A stretch of DNA of 64,000 nt. Source: Anoplopoma fimbria. Lineage: Eukaryota; Chordata; Actinopteri; Perciformes; Anoplopomatidae. Under the pieces are notes generated by a model, which saw only the letters and a program-made list of their open reading frames with translations, was not told the origin of the DNA and searched no databases. Location of the stretch: the NCBI RefSeq assembly GCF_027596085.1, contig NC_072460.1, positions 1,754,651 to 1,818,650 of the forward strand. Direction: 5' to 3'. The translations under genes and the position numbers were made by a program. This document shows, piece by piece, positions 40,802 through 52,533 of this stretch (position 1 is the first letter of the stretch; the number at the start of each line of letters is the position of its first letter).

Positions 40802-43800
40802 GTAAGTCTGACTTCTTTCTGTAACATTGCTTTAGTCCGGTATACTACTCTGTATGTTAAGCTATGGTAAAGGACCAAAAGTTGACACTGATGGTAAAAT
40901 GTTAATACGGCTTGAGAAAAGTGAACCAAATGAATAGTTGAAAAATAAACTTTTATTCTTCGGGAACCATAGTGCAACATACAGGCCTATGTACCAAAAA
41001 TGGCTATTGTTGCGTGACCTTTTTAACCTTTAGAGCATGTATGCAGGTTAAGTTATGTGAGTATGCATGGCTGTCTCATAGTGGACCTGCTTCATATTCA
41101 TACATTTTTTCATCAACCTTAATGAGCTAAATGGAGTCTACAGGATTTGCCGATGTTGGACCTCCAATAACCTCACATTCCTCACAGCCAAAAATGAGGA
41201 AATAGTCAATGGTAACAGGGAGAAAGTAAACAGGGAACAGTTTCGTTTTGTCAGCACTGTTGCAGGCAGCTGGGCAAAGGCAGGACCTAACCAGATGGCT
41301 TTCTTTAGAGTTCAAAGAGCCGAAGTCAGGCTCCTCTTCCCACATTAGCTAGCCTCTGGTCCCCTAGCTTCTCCAACCCAACAAGCTTTCTGCTGGACAG
41401 TTTCTCTCATTGTTTCTGAAAAGCTGAAAAAATCTAAGATGATTACAATTATTCTAGTACACTGGATCGTCAAATGTGAACACTTTGTAAATCAAGGAGA
41501 AACGCTTACATTTTTTGTAAGCATTTGGGACGCTTTCAAGGTCTCATGGGAGTTGTAGTTGGAAAAAATATTTTTAGTTGACACAGAGGCCGAGCTAGCA
41601 GTTGCTAGGAGCAGTTTACTGTTGTTATTTCTGTAACAGCTGTGTCACTCTCATCCATGCTTCCTGCCATGTTTCTGTTGCTATTTTTCATGAATGTAGC
41701 AAAGTAGCTTGCTTTGAAGCGATGACATCCCCATTCTTAATTCCACTAAGCTCTGACTGGTCAGTTGTTTCTCCAACTGGTGGAAACAGCCATCAGTGAG
41801 CACAACACCAGTTTGAATTGCTAAATCAAACTGTGGTCTAAGATTTGGTGGTCTGAAACCAAGCTAAGGCTTAGCAGGAGGATGGACAAACTGCAGGTCT
41901 CTGCTCTCTAAAAACACAGACTCAGGATTTAAACAAAAGTAATGCATGTGATAAATGAACCATGTGACCAGTGGACTTCAGAAGTTTGTGTTGTCTGACG
42001 ACTGAGAGATGGATATTAAGTGTTTACACCATGGATCCTTCCATCGACCAGCTGCCTGTTGCTACATTAGATTTCCTCCAACGTTCCCTTCAAGGTTTTG
42101 ACTGCTGTGTTTAGAATCCAGATGTAAGTAAATTAATGAAGGTGGCATCTTGAGGTCATTCATGCTACTGTTAATATAGCCTATATGACATATTTGGGAT
42201 GACTTATGCTCCAAGATGAGCACTTGTAAAGAATCATAAAGGTCACTTTAAATAGATCGGTGAGATTACGTTAGTTTGGCATTAAGTGGGCTAAATAACA
42301 CAGTGAGTAAATGCAGCACCAAGCCAAACTTATTGGTTATGAGAACTCTTTTAAAAGACGTCTTGCTGGACTCTGTTTTCTCCCTGTAAAGTAAAAAAAG
42401 TATGTCCTAAGTAAGAAAGTACCAGTTTATTTGAAGTGTATGTTTTCAGCACAAATTATTTTCTTAGGAATATTTTAGATCTTCTGCATATTTCTGAGAT
42501 ACTGCATGCTCATATAAATGTAGTACAATTTCGTAACTGGTCATTGATCCATAAAATACTTTAAAGTTGTTGTCTTCTTAAGTTGAAATGGAAAGCAAAA
42601 CACAGTTGCAATACAATGTGCTACTGCTTATATGACTTTGTTTGTTTCCTTTATTTTCAGTAACATTTAACCCAGTTTTTTAGATCGAGACATTTTATTC
42701 ATAATTACAGTGACAAGTGGGATGCCTCAAGGTTTAAAGTGTCACAGAGATCCTTTATGTATTAACAATGGAATGTGAAGGTTGGGGGTTTAATTACATC
42801 ACCATTTTAGGAAACACATTTCCACATTTATTGTATTTGCCCAGTGAGTTTTTGGCGTGCTCTATTTAAATGATCTAAGCTGACAAATGAAAACATTTGT
42901 TCCTGTGCTTGTGTACTTCTCTGTAGCATTTCTGGCTTCCCTAATCATTTAGAGTCAACTCTTGAACTGGTTTAAGCTTTTTTTTTCTTGCACTTCTTGT
43001 AGAAAATGTCTCTATGTATAAATATGGCCATATCATTTCATGTGAATTATATGTCTATTCAGTTTGGTGATCCCATAACACAGTTTTCCTTTATTATACA
43101 ACAAAGTGAAGATGACAATGACCTGTGCAAAACACTGTGTAATTACCGTCACAAAATACAGTTATGTTATGACACTACTAGATTTTCTATGGAGCCTTGT
43201 TTATTAAAACTTTAAGTTGAACCAGTTACTTTCTCCTATAGTGTTGGACGTCCGTGGCTGTTTGGAAAGCATGTCACTAATTTCTTCCACACAGAATGCT
43301 GAGGCTGCAAGTAGCAGTGTTGACTACCTTGGGAAGGGGGCTTGAGAGTCAGAGAGAAACACAGAGGGAGTGATATAATGCCTTTTCTTATTCAGCGCCA
43401 GCTATCGCTCCTGCTGAAATATTTATAAAGATTGGCTGCTTTGGGCCTTTTCAAAAGCAAAGCAGACCTCCCTCATCTAGGGAGCTGCTATGAATTTAAA
43501 GTGCAGAGAACTTAAAGTAAACCATCCTCTGAAGTATTGTAACCATCGTAGGGTGTTTTCTAGAAACACATTTCCATAGTTTGTTTTTATCTATTTTGTA
43601 TTCTGTCCTCCATCTGCCTTTCATTCACCAGGTTAGTCCCTTTGAGATTATGATTTGGCATGTTATTAACAGACATCTGAGGCAGAGCCATTGATGAACG
43701 GGTTTTGAATAGATTTTATGTTCCAGTCATGATAACTTCACAATCGCTCATCATCACAAAACTGAGATTTTCTCATATATTCTAATGAACAACTCTTGTT

Positions 43801-44437
43801 TAAAAATTGTGATTTCTGTAATAGGAATTTAGGTTTAATAGGAACCAAATCAGTTGTTACTGAATACTGTTTTGCACTTAAATATTTTTAAGCTAAGACT
43901 TCTCAATGGAATTCCCTGAATACAATTTATAGTGCTATACAACTGTATAGCAAGAGATGCTTTTTATAGCCCTGCAAACTTTAAAACCTATGAAGAGAAT
44001 CCTATTTTCATGCATTCTTATAAGTATATAAATATAACACTTCATTACTTGGTTGCTAATCCTCCTTTTTATAAAAAGCTGAGGACTAAAGTTTTTATAA
44101 AGCAGAATGATGACATATTTGAAAAACGTAACACCATGGAAATATCTTTTTGTCTGTCTTTAAATCGATAAATCTATTTTCCATATTAAACAGGCAATGA
44201 TGAGATTTATCACTAAAATAAATATTACATCTGCAGATACATTTTTGAATTAGACAGTAACCATTCATTTTATATCCATAAATCAGAATCTAAATATATG
44301 TGGGCCTAAATTGTATACATACCAATGTGCTTATCCAGAATCAAAACCTTCTCACACTTTGCCAAAATTGTTACTTAAATTAAAAACCCTAATATCCCCA
44401 ACTCTAATACTTTCTTGTTTCCTTCTTCCCTCTTTAG
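40802..44437 (+). other. bsn: bsn intron (3.6 kb)
   Basis: The donor is GTAAGT at 40802 and the acceptor is a strong pyrimidine tract ending CTCTTTAG at 44437. The sequence is AT-rich and free of long microsatellites, unlike the preceding intron. I see no gene, RNA gene or clear mobile element in it. Confidence 0.9.
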
Positions 44438-47400
44438 GATACTAAAAACAACAGCACCCATGACTTGTCACGCAGCCCTCAGAGCCTCAGTGACACCGGC
44501 TACTCCTCTGATGGCATCTCCAGCTCCCACAGTGAAATCACAGGTCTAATCCAAGAGGAGGAGATGAAACTGAGTGAGAGGGGGATCAGTGGGCGAGGTT
44601 CCCCACCAAGCCCTTCTGAAATCACCAAGCTAGAAAGCTCCATGAGGCCTTTGCTGGAGAAGAGCCTTTCTGAAGATAAGGGTGACCGAAGGGGGAGGAA
44701 GCACAGAGACAGAGACTTGGATGACAGAGGGAAGCAGCGCCCACGCTCCTTGTCAATCCCACCAGATTCATACGACTCTGATGAGGAACTAGAAGATATA
44801 CTAGAGGAAGAGGAAGATGCAGGAGACTGGGAGGGTAAGCGGAAGGAAGGGAAGGAGGAGAAGAAGGAGAAGAAAAAGAAGGAAAAAGAGGCTGAGCCCA
44901 CTGAGATGACAGATGAGGAGTTCATGAGGAGACAAATATTGGAGATGAGCGCTGATGAAGATATTGAGGAGGAGGAGGAGGAGGAAGAGATGGAGGAAGA
45001 GGAAGATGACGAAGATGAAGGATATGGCTACCAGAAACCCAAGAAAAGCCACCACAAACACACAACCTCTGACTCAGGGAAAGAGAAAAGACGTCTTCAG
45101 CACCACTCCAGCAGCTTTGAGGAGGAAACTAAGAGCTCAACCGATGTTTATAAAGGCTCAGTGGAGGAGGGTGAGGAAGATATGATGGCATCACAAGGAG
45201 GCTTGAGGCGCTTCAAAACCATTGAACTCAATAACACTAGTAGCTACAGCCGAGACATGGAGCTGGGCAATGAAAATGACTTGAGCCTTGATCGGGAACC
45301 AGAGTTAGAGATGGAGAGCCTAACAGGATCTCCAGAGGAGCGTTCTCGAGGTGACTACTCCTCCACTCTGCCAGCAACTTCGTCCTCATATGGCTCAGGC
45401 CAGTCACCTACTTCGATCTCATCAATGGAGGAGGACAGTGACAGTAGCCCCAGCAGGAGGCAAAGGCTGGAAGAGGCCAAGCAACAGAGGAAAGCACGCC
45501 ACCGCTCCCATGGCCCTCTCCTTCCCACCATTGAAGACTCTTCAGAAGAGGATGAGCTGAGGGAGGAAGAGGAACTTCTGAGAGAGCAGGAGAAGATGAG
45601 GGAGGTGGAACAACAGAGAATAAGGAGCACAGCACGTAAGACCAAGAGGGATAAGGAGGAGTTAAGGGCTCAGAGGCGCAGGGAGAGGTCCAAGACACCA
45701 CCTAGCAATCTCTCACCCATTGAAGATGCTTCTCCAACAGAAGAGCTGAGACAAGCTGCAGAAATGGAAGAGCTCCATCGTTCTTCTGCTTCTGAATATT
45801 CCCCTCAGAGTCTGGACTCAGAGGCTGAGGGATACGAGTCCAAACTTTACAAGTCAGGCAGTGAATACAACCTGCCTACCTTTATGTCTCTCTACTCGCC
45901 AATAGAGAAATCATCAACTACAACAACCACCACAGCTCCATCTTCAACTTCCAAACCGCTGAAGAGCGCTGAGGAGGTTTATGAGGAGATGATGAGGAAG
46001 GCAGAGATGCTTCAGAAACAACAGCAGCAACAGCAGCAACATGGAAGACATGGGCAGTACTACGAGGAGGATGTTAATGGACAAGGTTATGATGACGAGG
46101 ATGAATTTGAACAAGATCAAGCAGGATATGATAATGAGGCAGTAGAGACAGAAACAGATATTTACGAGGAGATACGACAAACATCTCAGAACATCACCAA
46201 GATGCAGCAGGCCACTGATGAGCAAGTAGAGATTGAGATTGAGAGCTCCTACTCAGACAAACAGCTCCTAGACACAGGCTCAGCCTTTGCTAAGCTACTG
46301 GAGCAGAGCAATGCTCTACTCACTCCAGGGACCAGCCCCACCCAGATCTCAGCTCCTGTCTCCTTTGCTGAGACTGGAGGACGGATTCCTGATGTCAGAG
46401 TAACACAGCACTTCTCTGCAAAGGACGGACACAAAGACAAGATCAAAAGCCAAGCAGGAAAGAACGGAATAACTCCAACGGTGGCTGCCACCACTATTGC
46501 AGCTTATGGAGTATATGCCAGAGATGCAGTAACTATTTCTACGACTAGTACAAGCCACACCATGACGTCTACTCAGTCTGGTATATATGGCCGGCACACG
46601 TCAAGTCCTGCCACATCTTCAACTACAGTCTCAAGTGTATGCAGCAAAATTGCAGAGATTACCCAGGCCTACAGTCAAAGAGAAGTGATCACCAGAAGGG
46701 TAGGGGAGACCAGGGATGTCCAAGTGCGAGACAGCTCAACATCTTCCACTGAGAGAATTATTGAGCCACGCTCTCCAAAGTATACTACTTACTACAGGAG
46801 CACCAGTCCTCCTCTTTCTCCATCACCACCACCACAGAGTCCTACCCGTTCACCTTCCAGAAGGAATACAGCTGAGTTCTCCACACAGACTTTCAATTCA
46901 GCATTGCGGATGTCAGAGTCAGCCATCTCTGGGCCTACATCTCCAGTGACAGCGCAGGGAACCCAAACATCACATCGGTCAGTTTCCCCACGGCTCTATC
47001 GTCAGCAGTCTTCCCAGGATGTCCCATACTCCCCACCTCCGAGCCCAGCTCGACCAATGACAGTCAACACTGCTACTTCTCCCCTGTCATCGCCTACACG
47101 ATTTAGCCGCCAATCAACATTTGACAATTACTCCCCATGTGGCAGCCCTCCAGACACGCCACCCTACCAACATACTCCTACACATAGCTTCTATCAAACA
47201 CAAAGAGTGGAGAAAGTAAATGTGGGAACAAGTATGGTCACCACAGCCAGCACTTACACCAGAGGGTCTATGTCAATGGACAACATCTCCCTCTGTCGAA
47301 TATCTACAGTCCCAGGTACTTCTAGGGTAGAGCAGGGCCATATGATCCAAGGTGGAAGTGTCGTTGACCTCAGAACAGCAAGCAAACAAGCTCCTATTAT

Positions 47401-49405
47401 CATGACTGACCAGGGAATGGATCTCACCTCCTTGGCCACTGAAAGCAGGAAATACCATGGTGGATCAGAAGGTAGCAGACATTCAACGATTGTACAGCCA
47501 CTAATTATGAACCTGAACACCCAGGAGATCATCACACCAACCACTGTGAGTGTCACAGTGGCTGCTTCCATGTTCATGACCCAGCCCAAACAGCCTACAA
47601 TCTATGGTGATCCCCATCAAAACCAAGTGGATTTGGGTCAAGGCATGGGTTCGGCTGTGTGTCTTTCCCAAAACAAGCAACCAACTTCACCTCCAACTGA
47701 CCCAACAATACCAAAAATTGATGCCAAACTGGAAGACCTCAGTATCCAACAGAGAGAGCTACAAATACAGCAAGAAAAGCTGCAGAAGCAACAACAGCTC
47801 CTTGAACACCAGTTGCAGCAGCACCATCAGATGCAACATCAGCAACAACAGGCATCTGCTTTGGCCAGGTACAGCCTTACTGGCCAGATCGCACCTTTAC
47901 TGAAAAAAGACATGCTAGTCAGTCAGTCTAGCGCTGCCTCAGCAGTGGTCAGTGCTGTATCACCAGTCATTAACCCTGAGCTGTATGGCACTGGTCCTGT
48001 TGAGCTGAAAGGGAAGCCCAGTCCTCCTGGTTTGATATCAGGAGGTAAATCACCACATAGCATGGTAGTACAGATGGATGGAGGGCCAGAGCAGGCCAGG
48101 GCAATGACTCAGCTGGTGAAGGTAGAAGTAGGACAGGATGCTATGGACCTGACAGGAGGCCAAATTAAACCCGAAAACCAACCAGCTTGCTGTGATGTTG
48201 TTTACCGACTTCCATTTGGTGGAAGCTGTGTCGGTGGTGAGAAAGAGGGCATAAGGCCTCCATCTGCCCCTCCTCTCACCTATGAGTCTGACCAAGAAAG
48301 ACTACCTGAAGGGTACCATGAATATCAAATGGATGAACGTAAGGCCTATACATTACCTTTCCCTGGTAGGCTCCAGCCTTCAATGTCTGATACAAACCTA
48401 GCTGAAGCTGGCCTACAGTCCTACCATTCCAAACTAGAACCACACCTCCAAGGCACAGGAGAACTTGCCGTAGATTTAACTGCAATGAAACAGGGTTATG
48501 GAGGATTTATGGGGATGCAGTATGGCTCTTATACAGATTTACGGCATGGAGGAGACATAGCCTCCCAAACCCTGCCTATAAGGAGATATAATTCCTTGTC
48601 CAACATCAGTTCAGACTATGGCTACTCTCCTCGGGACATTGCTAGCTTCCAAGAAGCTAACTTGGCTCAGTACAGTGCTACGACTGCCAGGGAGATCAGC
48701 CGGATGTGTGCAGCTCTCAATTCCATAGAACGATATGGAAGCAACCCAGACTTGATGCAGTTTGGTAGTTTGGGGAGAGGAACAGGGCCTGGGGCTTCAA
48801 GACTTGCAGCAGGTCTTGGCATGAGACAGACCCTGCTTTTTGGACTAGATGGGAAGCCAATCTCCCATAGTCAAGCGCTAACCAACCTTATCAATGCCAG
48901 GCAGGCCAGTCTCAGAGCCATGTACCCTGCTGCTATTAGGTCCGCTGATGGGATGATCTACTCCACCATTCAGACCCCCATTGCTTCTACACTTCCCATC
49001 ACAACACAGCCTGCCTCTGTTCTTCGCCCACTACTGAGGGGGTCTACAAGCCATACCCTTCTGCCAACATGACACCTGTGCCCCTATCCAGTCTTAGCAG
49101 ACTACCAATGAGCCCAAGAATACCCTTAACTGGGCAAGCTCCACTCCGTTACCCAGCACCAGGTCTTCTCCAAACAACATCAACCACTGCCACTTCTGCT
49201 GGTGCAGCGACAACTTCAGCACCAGTAGGTGCCCCAGTGTCTGGTTCCATTGGGACTACTGGTCCGACAGTCCAGGATGAACCAGTTTACCTCGGCAAAA
49301 GTGCATCCTCATCAGCGGAGGTCAGCTCAGTACAAGGAACAGTTGCCATACCAATGGAGCCACAGCAGCAGCCGATAAACCTGTCCCAGGCCCACCTGAA
49401 CAGTC

Positions 49406-49442
<37 letters not shown>

Positions 49443-49444
49443 GC

Positions 49445-49475
<31 letters not shown>

Positions 49476-49856
49476 GCATCTGCTCAGCAGCCACAACAGC
49501 CTCCTCCAGCAGCCCATGCCTACCCACCCTCAACTCCTTCACACAATCAGGGCTACGGCCAACCACCAGTCGGTCCCTCTGTCCCCACTAGTGGCTTACC
49601 CCTTTCAGGGGGTCTTCCTCCCTTCCCCCCTCCAGGTGCCATACACAAGGAGGGTGAAACCGAGGCAGAGAGGCTGCATCGGCAGCAGGAGCAGCTTTTG
49701 CAGATGGAAAGGGAGCGTGTGGAGCTTGAGAAACTCCGGCAACTGCGCCTGCAAGAGGAGCTGGAACGAGAAAGGATAGAGCTAAAGCTACACAGGGAGA
49801 AGGAGCAGATGCTTGTGCAGAGAGAATTACATGAGCTGCAGAACATCAAGGACCAG
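44438..49856 (+). CDS. bsn: Bassoon giant central exon (two apparent frame breaks)
   Basis: This exon encodes about 1,807 codons and is phase 0 at both ends. In order it carries RSPQSLSDTGYSSDGISSS; an acidic stretch DSDEELEDILEEE; EEFMRRQILEMSADEDIEEE; and GGLRRFKTIELN with the long conserved block to ELHRSSASEYSP (45199-45800), including a charged coiled coil. It then has a short polyQ (about 46015), two TQT motifs (46883-46891, 46961-46969), DLT motifs, an extra Q-rich coiled coil (47702-47870), ATTAREISRMCAALNS, and SADGMIYSTIQTPIASTLP. The last part is polyQ and a strong coiled coil (ERVELEKLRQLRLQEELERE) that continues into the next exon. The frame breaks at 49038-49042 and about 49445; each is explained by one missing base. 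If real, the first would end the protein at 49072. In mammals the corresponding coiled-coil region mediates Golgi association, and the TQT region binds dynein light chain. Confidence 0.95.
46883..46969 (+). other. bsn: Pair of TQT (dynein light chain type) motifs
   Basis: EFSTQTF (TQT at 46883-46891) and AQGTQTSH (TQT at 46961-46969) lie 23 residues apart in a disordered segment. TQT is the core of the DYNLL1/2 recognition motif. The corresponding region of rat Bassoon is reported to bind dynein light chains and to support axonal transport. The motifs are seen directly; binding in this fish protein is inferred. Confidence 0.7.
47702..47870 (+). other. bsn: Extra Q-rich coiled coil
   Basis: The segment runs from IDAKLEDLSIQQRELQIQQ through EKLQKQQQLLEHQLQQHH to a polyQ stretch. 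Heptad-compatible leucines are spaced through it. It sits between the conserved SAVCLSQ and ARYSLTGQIAPLLKKDML segments. In mammalian Bassoon, as I remember it, these flanks are joined by a short linker without such a coil. Confidence 0.65.
49038..49042 (+). other. bsn: Apparent frame break 1 (five-G run)
   Basis: The frame reading ASVLRPLLRG stops at 49072. Shifting by one base at this G run gives VYKPYPSANMTPVPLSSL, which matches the mammalian continuation (MYRPY...AVPLTSL). One extra G would restore the frame. A homopolymer location makes an assembly or sequencing indel the simplest explanation. Confidence 0.85.
49404..49480 (+). repeat. bsn: CAA/CAG repeat (polyQ) with apparent frame break 2
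   Basis: A run of CAA codons is followed by CAG/CAA. At 49441-49448 the pattern CAGCACAGCAAC lacks one A relative to the surrounding CAG-CAA rhythm. Downstream the unshifted frame reads HSNSNSNSSN. The shifted frame reads polyQ, then ASAQQPQQPPPAAHAYPPS and on into the conserved coiled coil EGETEAERLHRQQEQLLQ. The shifted frame is also the one in phase with the next exon. Confidence 0.85.
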
Positions 49857-51252
49857 GTAGAGGGGAGAAACAGGAGGCAGAATGGAGAGTTTTATGTCTT
49901 GTTTGATGTTTTGTGATTGTTGGTTTTGCTATGGATATTGGTTTGTGTTTTGTTGGTTTTGTGGTGGTGTTATTTGTGGTGCATCTTATTGCGTTAATAT
50001 CCTTTTATATTAGTTAAATTGTTTTGTTCATTCAATGTTGCATCTTTGATGTGCAACTACTTAATTGACTTGCAAGATACAGTACATCATTCCCTGAAAT
50101 AATTAAATAAATAAATAAGGAAATAACTTATATATACAGTACAGTATATGCATGAATTCCCTGTACAAAGTATATGTAAAACACTGTGACAGTAAGACCA
50201 TTAAATATCTCTACAGAAAATGGTGTTAAAATTCTGTCATTGTTAAAAAAAGAAACGCTATTTAATTTAATGATTGATGGGATATTTTTGTTCAAGGAAA
50301 TGTTTGCAAGAAAGTCAGCCTTACAAATATACAAATATAGTTGTAGAATCTGCATGCTATGTTGTTCACTTAATTGGATATTTCGTCTTTATGAAGTGTG
50401 CATGAATATGCCTGCAGTATGTAAGTGGAATAGAAACTGATGATGCTCAGATGTTGGCCATTTGATGGTCTGATTTATACTCAAAAGCAAAATGGGTCCT
50501 GTTATGTTGTATTCATCTGATAATCAATAGCAAGTACAGATTTGATTATACCACTTTTCAGCTCCTAATAACCTTGTTCAGATGTTTTAACGGCTAACAG
50601 AAGGGCTAACATGACGATTTTCTTCTTTTTTGATAGAACAAGCAGTTGAAAATCTTTCAAGTTAACTCAGTTAAACAGGTTTGAAAGCCTTACTTAATGA
50701 GAATGAACTAGAGATGGAATGTTTAATATGCATCTCATAACCCGCAGTAAAAGCAGAAACCCTAACTCCTTATTTGCACTAGCTTGTCATTTATGCAACA
50801 AAGAAAATGCATTACATATTTTCTTATGAGCATTATATGACTGGCAACAGCAATGACCACTACATGCTGCACATCATTTATGTTGCGCTTCCATTCCTTG
50901 TTTTGCTATGTATCGATGTTTGACTAACTTGGAACCATTTTTACAACTAATCCATCAGCAGAAGAATAACTCCATGTCACATATAGTGTCAGGAGTCTAT
51001 GATCATCTTTTATACAACCAAATGTGCCTTTTCCTCTACTGTCTTTACTGTCTCTCTGTCTTTCTCAACTTTTTTTCCATTATGTCCCTTTTTCATAATT
51101 TATTTATTTTTTGTTTGATTTCCTCTCAATCTGTCCAACCTCATCTCTCTTTTGTGCTACGCTTTTTAATACTTCTCTTGTCTTGTTTTTACTCTGTGTT
51201 TTTACCGATTTGTGCTTCTTTCAATTCCCCTTTCCACCCAAAAATATTTTAG
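49857..51252 (+). other. bsn: bsn intron (1.4 kb)
   Basis: The donor is CAG|GTAGAG at 49857 and the acceptor is AATATTTTAG at 51252. Joining gives ELQNIKDQ-VLQQQQHEREKQL, matching the mammalian coiled coil. The sequence is AT-rich, with no recognised element. Confidence 0.9.
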
Positions 51253-51420
51253 GTCCTACAGCAGCAGCAACACGAACGCGAGAAGCAACTTGTTATCCAG
51301 AGGGAGCAGTTGGCACAGCAGAAGTCACAGCTAGACCAGATTCAGTCTCTACAGCATCAGCTCCAGCAGCAGCTTGTAGAGCAGAAGAGACAGAAAACAG
51401 CTGCAGCTCAGAGCATACAG
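51253..51420 (+). CDS. bsn: Bassoon exon: coiled coil continuation
   Basis: This is a small 56-codon exon, phase 0 on both sides (TTTTAG|GTC, CAG|GTGAGA). It encodes VLQQQQHEREKQLVIQREQ and then LAQQKSQLDQIQSLQHQLQQ, ending KRQKTAAAQSIQ. It corresponds to the mammalian LQREQLAQQRLQLEQIQQ stretch and completes the second coiled coil. The correct frame is 51253-based; another open frame through the exon gives unrelated low-complexity sequence. Its length is a multiple of three, so it could be skipped without loss of frame. Confidence 0.93.
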
Positions 51421-51879
51421 GTGAGAGGGTTGAGGAACACTGGCAGGTGCATATAGGCAATGTGACAACATACATGTTGAATGCATCAGTAGCATATTTC
51501 AAGAAGCTCTCACTAATACATTTTGGCCTGTCTGAAACTCCTGCCTACACATGGTCTTACCTACCTGATACTTCCATTTTTTCTACATAATATTTTCTGA
51601 ATCATAATCGATCAAATGGTTAATTAATCCACGAACACATATTCTGACAACTAGTGAATCAACTGGGTTGGCAAAGAAAACCTCACGCCTGTAAAGTAAA
51701 TTGTGCATCACTGTAACTGTTGTAACTGAATTGACTTTTAACTCATAATGTTTGCATGTGTGTTTTTGGTGGACCTCTATGATTGTAATATGAACTGCAA
51801 TATGCAAAGCTTTTTCAGTCTCATTTGAATCAATGATGGGTGACAACCAACAACCTTTAAATATACCATTTTTCTTCAG
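51421..51879 (+). other. bsn: bsn intron (459 bp)
   Basis: The donor is GTGAGAGG at 51421 and the acceptor is TTTTTCTTCAG at 51879. There is nothing else recognisable in it. Confidence 0.9.
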
Positions 51880-52121
51880 CTTGATGCGAACGGACAGCCC
51901 ATCGACTCTCAGATCGGCTCCCGCTCTCTGCCCAACTCCTCGTCAGAGATGTGTCTGAGGAGCCAGCAGGAGCACACGGAAACCAGGAGCAACATGAGGA
52001 AACACAGCTCCATGACCAGACTGAGCAGGGACAGCTTAGACGACGGCGTGGTGTTTTACGGATCCCCCCGCAGGATCGTGGACAGCTCTGTGCAGACAGA
52101 CGATGAAGACGGAGAGGAGAG
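51880..52121 (+). CDS. bsn: Bassoon exon: first SVQTDDED motif
   Basis: This exon has 80 codons plus two bases (phase 2 end); acceptor CTTCAG|CTT, donor GAGAG|GTAGAG. It encodes LDANGQPIDSQIGSRSLPNS through MRKHSSMTRLSRDSLDDG to GSPRRIVDSSVQTDDEDGEE. This aligns with the mammalian segment ending RRIADSSVQTDDEDGESR. The split Arg codon is completed by the first base of the next exon. The exon was too short to stand out as an open frame and was placed from the splice sites and the conserved motif. Confidence 0.92.

Positions 52122-52533
<412 letters not shown>

Noticed and set aside
44465..44467. Start of translation at 44465
   Set aside because: The codon there is TTG, inside the exon beginning at 44438 (DTKNNSTHDLSRSPQ); conserved family sequence and the splice acceptor show it is internal.
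49553..49849. Antisense Ser/Cys/Arg-rich open frame opposite the coiled coil
   Set aside because: It is the complement of GAG/CTG/CAG-rich coiled-coil codons; composition only.
50186..50440. Short open frames in the intron after the giant exon
   Set aside because: AT-rich chance frames without splice sites in phase with bsn or any similarity I can recognise.
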